A stretch of 53,646 nucleotides of DNA from Phascolarctobacterium sp. (GTDB lineage: Bacteria > Bacillota > Negativicutes > Acidaminococcales > Acidaminococcaceae). The DNA is taken from NCBI GenBank assembly GCA_017623055.1, contig JAGAPX010000008.1, positions 1 to 53,646 of the forward strand, read 5' to 3'. The position numbers and the translations under genes are program-made. The notes below the pieces were generated by a model, which did not search any database, was not told where the DNA came from, and saw only the letters and a program-made list of their open reading frames with translations. How positions within the stretch are numbered: position 1 is the first letter of the stretch; the number at the start of each line of letters is the position of its first letter. Below, in pieces: positions 45,059-53,646 of this stretch.

Positions 45059-46015
45059 TTATTTTTCAGCAAACACTTCCGGATATGCATTTCGCGCCAG
45101 CTCTTCTGCTGCCTTGAAGGTATATTGGGAGGTGCTTACCAAATAATTGTCCCTAACTTTTACAACCTTGTTATTTTTAATGGCGTTAACGCTGGCGTAC
45201 ACAGGGTTCTTTAAAATTCTTTGGCGGAACTCTTCCGGGTCACCTTGATTGCTATATTCCCAAGAGGGAGTAATAATCATATCCGGGTTCAACTCCAACA
45301 TCTTCTCTTCAGAAAGGGCGCCATTATGAGGAACGTCAATACCCTCCAAAGCATTTAGGGTTGCGCTGTAATAACACAGGTCGCTAAAGGTTCCCTTCAT
45401 TCCCAAGGGTCCCATAAATGACAAGCCTAAAACCTTCAAGCGTTTATCTTCCGGAACTTTGGCAACAACCTTTTCACGGATAGCGTTCAAATCTGCTTGC
45501 AGCTTGGCAACCATTGCCTTACCTGCATCTTCATCACCTACTGCCTTGCCGGTATCAATGATAAATTTGAAGATTTCGTCCATATTATCAGGAGTAGTGC
45601 ACACGTACACCCTAATCCCTGCCGCACGCAAAGCTTTTATCATTGCCATGGCGTAGTCAGGAATAATGACAAGGTCCGGTTGCAGGGCAACAATCCATTC
45701 TATATTAGAACCTTGCACTCTCTCCTTAACAAGCTTCACCTTCTCCCCTGCACTGCAAATGCTGGGGTCATCAGCAAAATAAGTAAGGGCGGCAATGCGT
45801 TTGCTATCTATTAAGTCTAAAAGGATTTCGTCAACGGAAACGTTCATGCTGATAATGCGCTTGGGCTTTTCGTAAAAAGAAAGCTTCTGCCCCGTAGCAT
45901 CAGTTACGCTATAGAGAATTTCACCACTAACCTTTTGCTCCGGTTTAATGCCACCACAGCCACTTACGCACAGCATTACTAAAAGCAAGCATAAAGCAAA
46001 TATTTTCTTTATCAT
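45059..46015 (-). CDS. Lipoprotein substrate-binding protein, cobalamin/siderophore (BtuF/FecB) type
   Basis: A lipoprotein signal, KKIFALCLLLVMLCVSGC with the lipobox VSGC, is followed by a mature periplasmic-binding-type fold: PKRIISMNVSVDEILLDL, ALQPDLVIIPDYA, and LNPDMIITPSWE, the pattern of helical-backbone metal-complex receptors. I start at ATG 46015 (318 residues), six bases after AGGTG. A GTG at 46024 that overlaps the upstream stop is the alternative. No permease or ATPase gene is adjacent; those usually follow. The ligand (cobalamin, heme, siderophore) is not determined. Confidence 0.85.
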   Translation of the reverse strand: MIKKIFALCLLLVMLCVSGCGGIKPEQKVSGEILYSVTDATGQKLSFYEKPKRIISMNVSVDEILLDLIDSKRIAALTYFADDPSICSAGEKVKLVKERVQGSNIEWIVALQPDLVIIPDYAMAMIKALRAAGIRVYVCTTPDNMDEIFKFIIDTGKAVGDEDAGKAMVAKLQADLNAIREKVVAKVPEDKRLKVLGLSFMGPLGMKGTFSDLCYYSATLNALEGIDVPHNGALSEEKMLELNPDMIITPSWEYSNQGDPEEFRQRILKNPVYASVNAIKNNKVVKVRDNYLVSTSQYTFKAAEELARNAYPEVFAEK

Positions 46016-46020
46016 CTTGC

Positions 46021-46977
46021 TCACCTGCTATTTGCTAACTGAATGGTCAGCTTCTTGCGTAAATCATCCATATTTTCGTAGCTAAATTCGTGCACCACGT
46101 ATTCAGGCTTAACGAACTCTAAAATTTGACGGGCAGCTGCTGTTTCAAAAGGCTTGTGCTGGTCAATGGAAGCAATGTGCTTCCAAGTCAGAGCGTTGTC
46201 AACTTGCGCAGGTGCACATCTATTAAAGGTGCGTTGGTACTGACCGGAAAGGGAACAGCTTAAATGCACGCCCTTAATCAGCTCCGCACAAGGTCCAAGC
46301 TTATCTACAACTCGACACACGTAATCGGCAGCTTCTGCTTCATTTTTCAAGCGAGGGTTCGTATTCATAAGGTGTCCGGTATCTAACATTATGCCCACGT
46401 TTTTGCGTTCAATGCGGTCAAAAAAGAACTTCACATTGCGGGGGTCAGTAAGGCGTAAGCCAGGCCACCATAAATTTTCAAAAAGAACGGTTACATTTTC
46501 AGGGATTTCGTCAGCAATGCTGTTGAACACGTCTGCAGAGGCAATCAATACCTCACGGTCGCTGTAATTAAACTCCCAAGTAAAGACTTCTTCGTTGTTA
46601 GCTTCAGCTACGTGCCAAACCATATATTCAGGAGCTTCCGTCAAGGCAGCACCAATATTTCTTCTAATTACAGAAAGCCACTCGTCACGACTAAGGGCAT
46701 CACGAAAATACTGATTGCGTTCCAAAACATTACGGAACTGCTGCTTCAGACGCTTTGCCTTTTTCAGCCAGAAGTCCATCCAATAGGGCCAATAATTTAG
46801 ATGTACGCCTGTTGTCAAATCCTTATAAGATTTTCCCGGGCGCTCCATTGTATAAATAAATTGCTCAATGCCGTCCAGCTGGAACTCTTTCGTAAAATCA
46901 CGCAGAGTCGTTCCCTTGGTAAGCATATCGTTTTCGTACCAATCAATTGTGCAATAATTAAATAAATGCTTTGTCAT
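46021..46977 (-). CDS. Xylose-isomerase-like TIM-barrel protein
   Basis: A 318-residue soluble protein of the AP-endonuclease-2/sugar-isomerase superfamily. Probable metal ligands lie in VLFENLWWPG (Glu), IMLDTGHLM (Asp, His), KGVHLS (His) and near the C-terminus VVHEFSYEN (His/Glu). Substrate unknown. A possible extended -10 (TGTTATAAT) lies upstream. It is followed at once by the lipoprotein gene, so the two are one operon; a shared metal- or cofactor-related job is plausible but unproved. Confidence 0.75.
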   Translation of the reverse strand: MTKHLFNYCTIDWYENDMLTKGTTLRDFTKEFQLDGIEQFIYTMERPGKSYKDLTTGVHLNYWPYWMDFWLKKAKRLKQQFRNVLERNQYFRDALSRDEWLSVIRRNIGAALTEAPEYMVWHVAEANNEEVFTWEFNYSDREVLIASADVFNSIADEIPENVTVLFENLWWPGLRLTDPRNVKFFFDRIERKNVGIMLDTGHLMNTNPRLKNEAEAADYVCRVVDKLGPCAELIKGVHLSCSLSGQYQRTFNRCAPAQVDNALTWKHIASIDQHKPFETAAARQILEFVKPEYVVHEFSYENMDDLRKKLTIQLANSR

Positions 46978-47084
46978 TGAACCTTCTCCTACGGATTATT
47001 TATTAAAGTTAATTATAACATAATTCTTTTCACAAGCGTAGTCCAAAATCGGAATTAGTTCTATTAAGAATGAATGCGAGCATA

Positions 47085-47124
47085 CAAAAACCCGTCCTTC
47101 CTTACGGAAAGACGGGTTTTAAAA
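47085..47124. terminator. Terminator of sepF
   Basis: A 15-bp stem with one mismatch (AAAACCCGTCCTTCC/GGAAAGACGGGTTTT) directly after the sepF stop. Confidence 0.9.
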
Positions 47125-47133
47125 TCTTAACTA

Positions 47134-47499
47134 TTAGCCCAGCCAAGAACGAACACCACTGCGTTTGGGAGCAGCTTCTTTGTTAACGTCCACTTGTTCA
47201 GGAGCATACATCAGCAAATCATCAGTTACTTTGGAAACAGAAGCACCAATAATATAGCTTACACCATTGAGGTAGTCAAAGATACGGTTTTTCAAAGCAG
47301 CATCAACGGCGTCAAAGCTAACCATGATAGCGCAACCGCTCATCAAGGCATCAGCATATTCACGCACGTCGCTGAAAGAAACCGGAGTGCGCACCAAAAT
47401 ATTCAGATGACCAGATTTTACCAGACGAGGAGCTTCATAGCTTCTTTCTTCTACTTCTTCTGCCATAAAAAATTTCATAGCTGTATTTTTTAAGCCCAT
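47134..47499 (-). CDS. sepF: Cell division protein SepF
   Basis: An FtsZ-anchoring division protein. A short amphipathic N-terminus (GLKNTAMKFFMAEE) is followed by the SepF core, LNILVRTPVSFSDVREYADALMSGCAIMVSFDAVDAALKNRIFDYLNGVSYIIGASV in shorthand, from about 32 to 90, which includes the G-x-x dimer patch. The start is ATG 47499 (121 residues), eight bases after GGAGG. Here it stands alone, away from the ylm/ftsZ cluster. Confidence 0.93.
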   Translation of the reverse strand: MGLKNTAMKFFMAEEVEERSYEAPRLVKSGHLNILVRTPVSFSDVREYADALMSGCAIMVSFDAVDAALKNRIFDYLNGVSYIIGASVSKVTDDLLMYAPEQVDVNKEAAPKRSGVRSWLG

Positions 47500-47615
47500 A
47501 ACCTTTGCCTCCAAATCCTTCCAAAGTGAACTTAATTTCAAAAATTAATAGTTAAATAGGTATATTCTTCACTATTTCGAAAAAATCCTGCTACTAGTGA
47601 AAAAATATTTGCAAA

Positions 47616-49436
47616 TTATTGGTTTTTCATACGACCGCGGATACGACCACGTTCGATACGGTCAAGAACTTTTTTACGCATACGAATGCTTTTCGGAGTT
47701 ACTTCTACCAATTCGTCGTCGTTAATGTGTTCCAAAGCTTGTTCCAAGGAGAAAGTTTTGGGCGGAATCAGGCGAATTGCGTCGTCACTGCCGGAAGCAC
47801 GCATATTGCTGACATGTTTCTTTTTGCAGGGGTTAACGTCCATATCGTCTTCACGGCTGTTTTCACCGATGATTTGACCTTCATAAACGTTTTCTGCAGG
47901 GATGATAAACATGGTACCACGTTCTTGAGCGTTGCCGATACCGTAGGAAGTGGTTTCGCCATTTTCAAAAGCAACCAAGCTACCACGGGTACGACCGGGG
48001 ATATCGCCTTTATATTCTTCGTAGCCAGCGAATACGTGGTTCATGATACCGTTACCTTTAGTATCGGTAAGGAATTGGTTACGGAAACCAATCAAGCCAC
48101 GAGCAGGAACTTTAAATTCCATACGCAGGTAGCCAGCCATTTCGTGCATGTTGGTCAGCTCTGCTTTACGGAGGCCCAAGCCTTCCATTACAGCGCCCAT
48201 GTAATCTTGGGGAACGTCAATGGTCAGTGCTTCCATAGGTTCAAGCAAGGTGCCGGTTTCATCATAGTGCATGATTACTTTCGGTTTGCCAACTTGCAGT
48301 TCGTAGCCTTCACGACGCATAGTTTCAATCAAAATAGACAAGTGTAGTTCGCCACGACCGGAAACTTTGAATGCGTCAGGGCTTTCAGTTTCTTCCACGC
48401 GCATGGAAACGTTGGTTTCGATTTCTTTAAACAAGCGGTCACGCAAATGACGGCTGGTTACATAATCGCCTTCTTTGCCAGCAAAGGGGCTGTTGTTTAC
48501 AGAGAAAATCATGGACAAGGTAGGTTCGTCAATTTTGAGACCCTTCAACGGTTCCGGATTTTCGTAGTCAGCAATGGTTTCGCCAATGTTAGCGTCGGCC
48601 AAGCCAATCAAAGCAACGATATCGCCTGCGCCAACTTCGTCAGCTTCTACACGTTTCAAACCTTGATAGGTGTAGAGACGACCAATTTTTGCTTTACGGC
48701 TACCGTTTTCGTCGCACAGGGTAATGTTTTCGCCGTTGTGAATGGTACCGCGAACAACGCGACCTACAACGATACGACCAACATAGGAATCCCAGTCCAA
48801 AGTGTTAACCAGCATTTGAAGCGGAGCTTCTACGTCAACGTCGGGAGCAGGAATGTTTTCCATAATTACTTTGAAGAGAGGTTCAAGGTTGTCGCTTTCT
48901 TCTTCCATAGAAAGTTTAGCGATACCGTTACGAGCAGAAGCGAGAACTACGGGGAATTCCAGTTGGTCTTCGTCAGCATCCAGCTCGATGAAAAGGTCAA
49001 GTACTTCGTCGATAACTTCGTTTACACGTTGGTCAGGACGGTCAATTTTATTGATTACAACGATAGGTTTCAGATGTTGTTCCAATGCTTTACGCAATAC
49101 ATATTTTGTTTGGGGCATAGGACCTTCGTAGGAGTCTACTAAAAGCAGTACGCCGTCAACCATGGTCAATACGCGTTCAACTTCGCCACCAAAGTCAGCA
49201 TGGCCCGGAGTATCAAGAATGTTGATTTTGGTATCGCCGTGCATAACGGAGGTGTTCTTAGACAAAATGGTAATGCCACGTTCACGTTCCAAATCGTTGG
49301 AGTCCATTACACGGTCTTCAACGTGTTCATTGCTACGGAAGATGCCGCTTTGTTTTAACATAGCGTCTACCAGAGTGGTTTTGCCGTGGTCAACGTGAGC
49401 GATAATCGCGATATTGCGCAAATCATTTCTAATCAT
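47616..49436 (-). CDS. typA: Translational GTPase TypA/BipA
   Basis: A ribosome-associated GTPase of stress and assembly. G1 AHVDHGKTT (13-21), the switch RERGITI, G3 [11 protein letters not shown], and G4 NKIDRPDQR are all present. EF-G-like domains III and V follow, and the C-terminal domain holds [15 protein letters not shown]. The 606-residue length is normal. RBS GAGGAG. Monocistronic. Confidence 0.97.
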   Translation of the reverse strand: MIRNDLRNIAIIAHVDHGKTTLVDAMLKQSGIFRSNEHVEDRVMDSNDLERERGITILSKNTSVMHGDTKINILDTPGHADFGGEVERVLTMVDGVLLLVDSYEGPMPQTKYVLRKALEQHLKPIVVINKIDRPDQRVNEVIDEVLDLFIELDADEDQLEFPVVLASARNGIAKLSMEEESDNLEPLFKVIMENIPAPDVDVEAPLQMLVNTLDWDSYVGRIVVGRVVRGTIHNGENITLCDENGSRKAKIGRLYTYQGLKRVEADEVGAGDIVALIGLADANIGETIADYENPEPLKGLKIDEPTLSMIFSVNNSPFAGKEGDYVTSRHLRDRLFKEIETNVSMRVEETESPDAFKVSGRGELHLSILIETMRREGYELQVGKPKVIMHYDETGTLLEPMEALTIDVPQDYMGAVMEGLGLRKAELTNMHEMAGYLRMEFKVPARGLIGFRNQFLTDTKGNGIMNHVFAGYEEYKGDIPGRTRGSLVAFENGETTSYGIGNAQERGTMFIIPAENVYEGQIIGENSREDDMDVNPCKKKHVSNMRASGSDDAIRLIPPKTFSLEQALEHINDDELVEVTPKSIRMRKKVLDRIERGRIRGRMKNQ

Positions 49437-49491
49437 TAACTATTTCTCCTCTTTAAAAAATTACAATGCCTTACGGCACACTATCAGCAAA

Positions 49492-49526
49492 TATAAAGAA
49501 GGCTGCTTGTCAAGAGCAGCCTTCGT
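49492..49526 (-). terminator. Terminator of the lyase-TRAP operon
   Basis: On the minus strand, a 10-bp stem GAAGGCTGCT/AGCAGCCTTC with a 7-nt loop, followed by TTTATATTTG. Confidence 0.8.
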
Positions 49527-49583
49527 AAAACTACTAAATAATTATATGCCTTTTAAAAACATGTGTCAATAATTTACCGCTAT

Positions 49584-50861
49584 TTATTTAACAACGGTAG
49601 GCAGCCAAGTTGCCAGTTCCGGGAACAGGCAGAGGATAAAGATGAGCACGAACATTGCCAAGCCAAAGGGAATAACACCTTTAACAATGTCAGTCATCTT
49701 GCTGTCCGGACTAATACCTTGCAACACGAAAAGGTTCATACCAACAGGCGGAGTAATGAGCGCCAATTCCAAGTTCAAGAGCATTACTACGTTGAACCAG
49801 ATGGGGTCGAAGCCAAGGCTCACAATCAGCGGGAACAAAATGGGCAATGTAATGAAGATAATGGAAACGGATTCCAAAATGCAACCCAAGAAGAGCAAGA
49901 GGCAGTTGATTGCAATGAATACTACCCAACGGCTGGTTTCCAAGCCTGCTACATAATTGGTCAATGCTTGCGGAGCATCCAAGATAGTCAGTACGAAACC
50001 GAAAAGGCTTGCACCAATCATGATGGCGAAAATCATACAAGTAGTTTTAATAGTATCGTTCAAAATCCCGGGCATATCCTTGAAGCTAAGAGTACGATAT
50101 ACGCAGAAGGTAATGAACAAGCTATATACAGTACCGATACCAGCTGCTTCAGTGGGAGTAAAGATACCGGTGTAGATGCCGCCTACTACGATGATGGGCA
50201 GGAACAAGCCCCAAATAGATTTTTTCAGAGCGCTGATGCGTTCATCCCAAGTAGCTGCTGCTTCGCGTTGTAAATTACGGGAACGGTAAACTACGATGGC
50301 AGTGAACATCAAGGTCATGATTACACCGGGAACAACGCCGGACATAAAGAGCTTACCAATGGATTCATCAGTAATTGCGCCGTAAAGAATCATGGGAATA
50401 GAAGGCGGAATCAAAATACCAAGGGTACCGCCTGCCGCTACTGCACCTAAAACTAACGGTCTATCGTAGCCACGAGCAAGCATTTCCGGAATAGCGATAG
50501 CACCGATGGTAACAGCGCAAGCTACGGAAGAACCAGTAATAGCTGCGAATACTGCGCAAGCCATAACGGTTGCAATGCCCAAGCCACCTGGCAAATGACG
50601 GAGCCATTTATTTGCCAGTTCGAAAAGATCGTTACCAACCTTACCGGTCAAAAGGATTTGGCTCATCAAAATATACATGGGAACAGCGGTCAATACAAAA
50701 TCATCAAGAGATTTGTAACCGATAATGGGAAGCTGCGCCAACGCACCGTCGCCACCCATAAAGAGAATCATACCGGCAACGCCACCCAAGCCTAAAGAAA
50801 AAGCAACGGGCAAACCAGAAGCCAAGAGGATTAAGAGTAAGAGAGTAAAGCCTACAATCAT
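49584..50861 (-). CDS. dctM: TRAP transporter large permease DctM
   Basis: The main membrane subunit of a tripartite ATP-independent periplasmic transporter. The 425 residues have about twelve spans. GLPVAFSLGLGGVAGMILFMGG and GGTLGILIPPSIPMILYG are DctM signatures, with a repeat near 355 (LITPPVGMNLFVLQG). The ATG overlaps the dctQ stop (ATGA) and has AAGGAGG upstream. Uptake of the captured acid is driven by an ion gradient. Confidence 0.97.
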   Translation of the reverse strand: MIVGFTLLLLILLASGLPVAFSLGLGGVAGMILFMGGDGALAQLPIIGYKSLDDFVLTAVPMYILMSQILLTGKVGNDLFELANKWLRHLPGGLGIATVMACAVFAAITGSSVACAVTIGAIAIPEMLARGYDRPLVLGAVAAGGTLGILIPPSIPMILYGAITDESIGKLFMSGVVPGVIMTLMFTAIVVYRSRNLQREAAATWDERISALKKSIWGLFLPIIVVGGIYTGIFTPTEAAGIGTVYSLFITFCVYRTLSFKDMPGILNDTIKTTCMIFAIMIGASLFGFVLTILDAPQALTNYVAGLETSRWVVFIAINCLLLFLGCILESVSIIFITLPILFPLIVSLGFDPIWFNVVMLLNLELALITPPVGMNLFVLQGISPDSKMTDIVKGVIPFGLAMFVLIFILCLFPELATWLPTVVK

Positions 50862-51385
50862 TTTGCTACCTCCTTCTCGAAATCATCTTTTTGGATTTTG
50901 TTAATATCAATCAACAAGGTTTTAATAATTTGCAGTAACAACACTGCCATACCGATAGGCATGGAGATTTGAGGAATCCACAGCGGAGTACCCAAGGTAG
51001 ACGGAGCGCAGTTATTGAACTCCAAGGAACGCATAGTCATTTCCCAAGCTTCTACTGCAAAGACGAAGCTGTAGAAAATACCTGCGATACAAGTTAAAAC
51101 TTCAATGTAGCAACGGGTCTTAGGAGAAAAATTACTTACAACCAATTCTACGTGAATATGCTTTTTGCCAGCATAAGTTACGCCCATACCCAAAAAGCCT
51201 GCTACAACAACACAATAGGTGGAAATTTCCATTACCCATTCAGTAGGAGCATTGAACACACCACGGCAGATTACTTCATATACAATCATAAAGCCTGTGA
51301 AGAGCACCAAGGTTCCTGCGATAACACCGCATAATTTTGTTATAGCGTTGACAAATTTTTCATAAGATTTAATGAAACTTTCCAC
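50858..51385 (-). CDS. dctQ: TRAP transporter small permease DctQ
   Basis: A 175-residue protein with four membrane spans. The DctQ block PTEWVMEISTYCVVVAGFLGMGVTYAGKKHIHVE, in part, lies at about 46-78. The start is GTG 51385, with only a weak ribosome binding site (GAGTG). It follows dctP across a spacer containing a strong stem-loop. Confidence 0.95.
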   Translation of the reverse strand: MESFIKSYEKFVNAITKLCGVIAGTLVLFTGFMIVYEVICRGVFNAPTEWVMEISTYCVVVAGFLGMGVTYAGKKHIHVELVVSNFSPKTRCYIEVLTCIAGIFYSFVFAVEAWEMTMRSLEFNNCAPSTLGTPLWIPQISMPIGMAVLLLQIIKTLLIDINKIQKDDFEKEVAK

Positions 51386-51394
51386 GATAACACA

Positions 51395-51430
51395 CTCATT
51401 TCTTAAATGAGCCGCCGGTTAAGGCGGCTC
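51395..51430 (-). other. Stem-loop between dctP and dctQ
   Basis: GAGCCGCC/GGCGGCTC with a 6-nt loop (51409-51430), next to a second palindrome CTCATTT/AAATGAG. No T run follows, so it looks like an mRNA-stabilising element at the dctP 3' end rather than a terminator. Confidence 0.65.
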
Positions 51431-51442
51431 TGGAAAAACTAA

Positions 51443-52450
51443 TTATTTTACGCAGATATCAATCAATTCTTGACCGAACTTGCCGTTTTCTTTAATGAAG
51501 AGATCCCAAACCGGTTTGGTAGCATCGCGCCAAGCTTGGAGTTCGTTTTCAGGAACTTCGTAAACTTCCATGCCTTTAGCTTTCAAGTCTGCCAATGCTT
51601 TCAGGTCTTCTGCTTTTGCGTTAGCACGAATCATGTCGCGAACTTCGAGAGCAGCTGCGTCGAGAGCTTTCTTTTGGTCAGCATTCAGTTTGCTGTAGGA
51701 TTTTTCGTTGATAGCAACGATGAATTCCGGGGAAGCATGGTTAGTAACGGTCAAATATTTATGAACTTCATACATTTTGCGGTCACGCATTGCGGTGGTA
51801 CCGGAGGTTTGGCCATCGATGGTACCACGTTGGATGCCCATGTAAACTTCGCTGGAGCCCATGGTTACGGAAGAAGCGCCCATAGCTTTGATGGTTTCAG
51901 CAGAGTATTTGCTGTAGCCACGGATTTTCAAGCCGTCAAAGTCAGCAGGAGTTTTAACCAATTTTTTGTTATTAGCATATTGAACGAAGCCATAGTCAGC
52001 CCAAATCAACGGACGAACGCCTTTTTTCAAAAGTTCAGCACCAAGTTTTTCACCCAAACCGCTGTCGATTGCTTTGTCAACTTTTTCATAGCTGGGGAAA
52101 ATAAAGGGAACGTCAAAAATATCCATTGCAGGAACGATAGTTGCCCAACGACCTACGGTGTTCAAGCCCATGTCGATACCACCGGAGATGATTGCGTCGT
52201 TCATATTTTTATCGTTGTACAATTGGCCAGCGGGATAAATCTGAATGGTAACAGAGCCTTTAGATTTTTCGTTAGCTTTTGCTTTCAAAGTATCCATTGC
52301 TTTTACCAGAGGATGGCTGGAAGGAAGAGCAGTTGCCATTTTCAAGGTAACTTTTTGGTCTGCCTTTTTATCTCCACCACCGCAACCTGCTACGGTCAAT
52401 GCCATTGCTGCTGCCAATGCTGCTACTGCGAATTTTTTAGTCCATTTCAT
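51443..52450 (-). CDS. dctP: TRAP transporter solute-binding protein DctP
   Basis: A lipoprotein signal, KKFAVAALAAAMALTVAGC, ends in a lipobox; it is then a DctP fold. The substrate-carboxylate arginine is in KIRGYSKYSAETIKAMGA (about 155-172) and IQRGTIDGQTSGT follows. The start is ATG 52450 (335 residues) behind AAAGGA. Family substrates are organic acids, including dicarboxylates and 2-oxo acids. The lyase encoded upstream and the leucine T-box are the only clues to substrate here. Confidence 0.95.
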   Translation of the reverse strand: MKWTKKFAVAALAAAMALTVAGCGGGDKKADQKVTLKMATALPSSHPLVKAMDTLKAKANEKSKGSVTIQIYPAGQLYNDKNMNDAIISGGIDMGLNTVGRWATIVPAMDIFDVPFIFPSYEKVDKAIDSGLGEKLGAELLKKGVRPLIWADYGFVQYANNKKLVKTPADFDGLKIRGYSKYSAETIKAMGASSVTMGSSEVYMGIQRGTIDGQTSGTTAMRDRKMYEVHKYLTVTNHASPEFIVAINEKSYSKLNADQKKALDAAALEVRDMIRANAKAEDLKALADLKAKGMEVYEVPENELQAWRDATKPVWDLFIKENGKFGQELIDICVK

Positions 52451-52507
52451 AATAAAACATCCTTTCCTTTCCTTTAAAGCCTTAGCTTTTCTTAACATTT
52501 AATATTT

Positions 52508-53371
52508 TTATTTATACTTTTTATCCAGCTCGTTATAGTCATTCAAGCCGATAAAATTATTAAACTGAGTAAAGTCTAGCATCTTATCCCTAGCTCCTAA
52601 GGTTGTGCCTTCGTCTCGCAAAGCTCTTAGCACTTCTGTAAATGCTTTGGTCACAGTGTAAACGGAGGTGCAAGGATAAAACACTACGTCATAACCGATA
52701 TTTTCCAAACCCTTAGCGTTAAGGTAAGGTGTTTTGCCACCTTCAATCATATTCGCCAAGAGGATTGTGTCTGGGAATTGCTTGCGGATTTCTTCCAGCT
52801 CCCATTCGTTTTGAGGAGCCTCCACGAAGAGCGCCTCTGCCCCACTTGCTAGGTACAGCTTGCCACGCTCGATAGCAGCGTCCAGTCCTAGGACAGCTCT
52901 TGAATCTGTGCGGGCAATGATGATGGTATCTTCATCTGTCTTTGCATCAACGGCAGCTCGCAATTTCTTAGCGTGCTCTTCTGCGTCGATAACCTGCTTG
53001 CCAGCCATATGACCGCAACGCTTGGGCCAAACCTGGTCTTCAAAAAGGATTGCGTCCGCTCCGGCAGCTTCATATTCACGAACGGTGCGCATTACGCTTA
53101 AAGCATTTCCGTAGCCTGTATCGCCATCTGCAAAAAGAGGAACATTTGCCGCACGCTTAATGCCTCGCAAGGCTTCTGCCATCTCCGTCATGGATAGGTA
53201 GCCAACGTCAGGCTCGCCCAATCTTGAAGCAGCCACACCGTAACCACCCATTACCAAACCTTCAAAGCCAACTGACAGGGCAATCTTGGCTGTTAAAGCA
53301 TCGTACACGCCCGGTAGCATCAAGATTTCCTTTTGCTTTAGCCTTTGGCGCAACGCCTTTCTCGTGTTCAT
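52508..53371 (-). CDS. Isocitrate lyase/PEP mutase-superfamily lyase
   Basis: A 287-residue Mg2+-dependent enzyme. The metal and oxyanion loop FADGDTGYGN is near residue 82, FEDQVWPKRCGHMAGK near 112-127 carries the catalytic KRCGH motif of methylisocitrate lyase-like lyases, and IIARTDS follows. It is closest by eye to methylisocitrate or 2,3-dimethylmalate lyases, which split a substituted malate or citrate-type acid to pyruvate or succinate plus another acid. RBS AAGGAG. It is the first gene after a leucine T-box and cotranscribed with the TRAP system. The exact substrate is unknown. Confidence 0.88.
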   Translation of the reverse strand: MNTRKALRQRLKQKEILMLPGVYDALTAKIALSVGFEGLVMGGYGVAASRLGEPDVGYLSMTEMAEALRGIKRAANVPLFADGDTGYGNALSVMRTVREYEAAGADAILFEDQVWPKRCGHMAGKQVIDAEEHAKKLRAAVDAKTDEDTIIIARTDSRAVLGLDAAIERGKLYLASGAEALFVEAPQNEWELEEIRKQFPDTILLANMIEGGKTPYLNAKGLENIGYDVVFYPCTSVYTVTKAFTEVLRALRDEGTTLGARDKMLDFTQFNNFIGLNDYNELDKKYK

Positions 53372-53391
53372 CTAAACATCTCCTTCAAATA

Positions 53392-53424
53392 TAAAAGCCC
53401 CTACCAGCATTGCTGATAGGGGCG
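53392..53424 (-). terminator. Terminator of the leucine T-box leader
   Basis: GCCCCTATCAGC-n3-GCTGGTAGGGGC stem (53397-53423), followed by TTTTATA on the minus strand. Confidence 0.85.
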
Positions 53425-53630
53425 TGGATACGCGGTACCACCCTAATATTATACTCAAAACCTTAACGCAGCCTCACGCTTTTCCCTACTCTCTTTCAGG
53501 AAAAGGGCTCGCGGGTGAGAGAAGATAAAACCAACCTTTCAGCTTGCACCAACCGCTGAATCTCTAAGACGTGCTTTTATTTCATTCCCGTTCATCGCTT
53601 CTACAATGTTACATTTTTGTTTCAAAAATT
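53425..53630 (-). promoter_or_regulatory. T-box riboswitch, leucine specifier (CTC)
   Basis: Minus strand: Stem I begins GAAGCGATGAACGGGAATGA and includes the distal AGAGATTCAGCGGTTGGTGCAAGC. The specifier segment is TCT-CTC-ACC-CGCGAG (CTC at 53517-53519), the same frame of signals (triplet-ACC-N3-GAG) as the Trp leader in this window. GCGTTAAGG follows, then the T-box AGGGTGGTACCGCG (53431-53445) and terminator. A TATACT box at 53637-53642 is a likely -10; the -35 would be outside the window. Confidence 0.92.
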
Positions 53631-53646
53631 AAACATAGTATAACAA

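Noticed and set aside
51470-52477. 335-codon open frame opposite dctP
   Set aside because: Antisense shadow of a lipoprotein gene with signal peptide and DctP motifs.

Overview
This is a chromosomal window of roughly 43% G+C from an anaerobic, Gram-positive-lineage bacterium that makes an outer-membrane-style set of isoprenoid and envelope genes. A PolC-type replicative polymerase, RemA, SepF, RqcH, T-box and SAM-I leaders, an [FeFe]-hydrogenase with a rubredoxin tail, a TRAP transporter and a lone citrate lyase ligase together point to the Negativicutes. A Phascolarctobacterium/Acidaminococcaceae-like genome is my best guess; this is inferred from gene content, not from a marker-gene search. 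I see no insertion sequence, prophage, integrase, rRNA or CRISPR array.

Layout. (1) 1-4100: a long imperfect hairpin at the left edge; a minus-strand pair of a degenerate class-IV aminotransferase-like protein and an S-component-like membrane protein; a divergent CPA2 cation:proton antiporter. (2) 4106-17074, minus: pyrH-frr-PASTA microprotein-ferredoxin, then uppS-cdsA-dxr-rseP-ispG-proS-mgtC-polC. This is the classic translation/isoprenoid/envelope cluster ending in a PolC that lacks its proofreading insert. (3) 17270-21945: rubredoxin-tailed [FeFe]-hydrogenase, TVP38-family protein, recG, divergent rpmB. (4) 22007-25483: small zinc-ribbon and KOW/Tudor-like proteins, acyl-ACP thioesterase, tRNA-Pro/Gly/Arg, a His/Pro-rich exported protein between two identical terminator stems, and citC. 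(5) 25723-28523: SAM-I riboswitch, metK and an NhaC-family transporter. (6) 28568-31843: yicC-remA-gmk-rpoZ-coaBC, divergent from rqcH. (7) 33808-41422: tyrS-brnQ, tRNA-Pro(CGG), a stand-alone DnaA domain-I-like protein, mscL with a zinc ribbon, a second brnQ followed by mrp, and housekeeping small genes. (8) 41546-44996: a yybP-ykoY (Mn2+) riboswitch ahead of a CaCA antiporter, and trpBA behind a Trp T-box. (9) 45059-49436: a lipoprotein metal/cofactor-binding protein with a TIM-barrel partner, sepF, typA. (10) 49584-53646: a T-box whose specifier reads CTC (Leu), followed by an isocitrate lyase/PEP mutase-family lyase and a complete DctPQM TRAP transporter.

The most striking theme is RNA-based control. 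Four cis-regulatory RNAs occur in about 26 kb (SAM-I, yybP-ykoY, T-box-Trp, T-box-Leu). Two of them assign new hypotheses to generic transporters: Mn2+ export for the CaCA protein, and a leucine-related organic acid for the TRAP system. The second theme is conserved proteins that have lost a key part: PolC without its exonuclease, and a D-amino-acid-aminotransferase relative without its PLP lysine.
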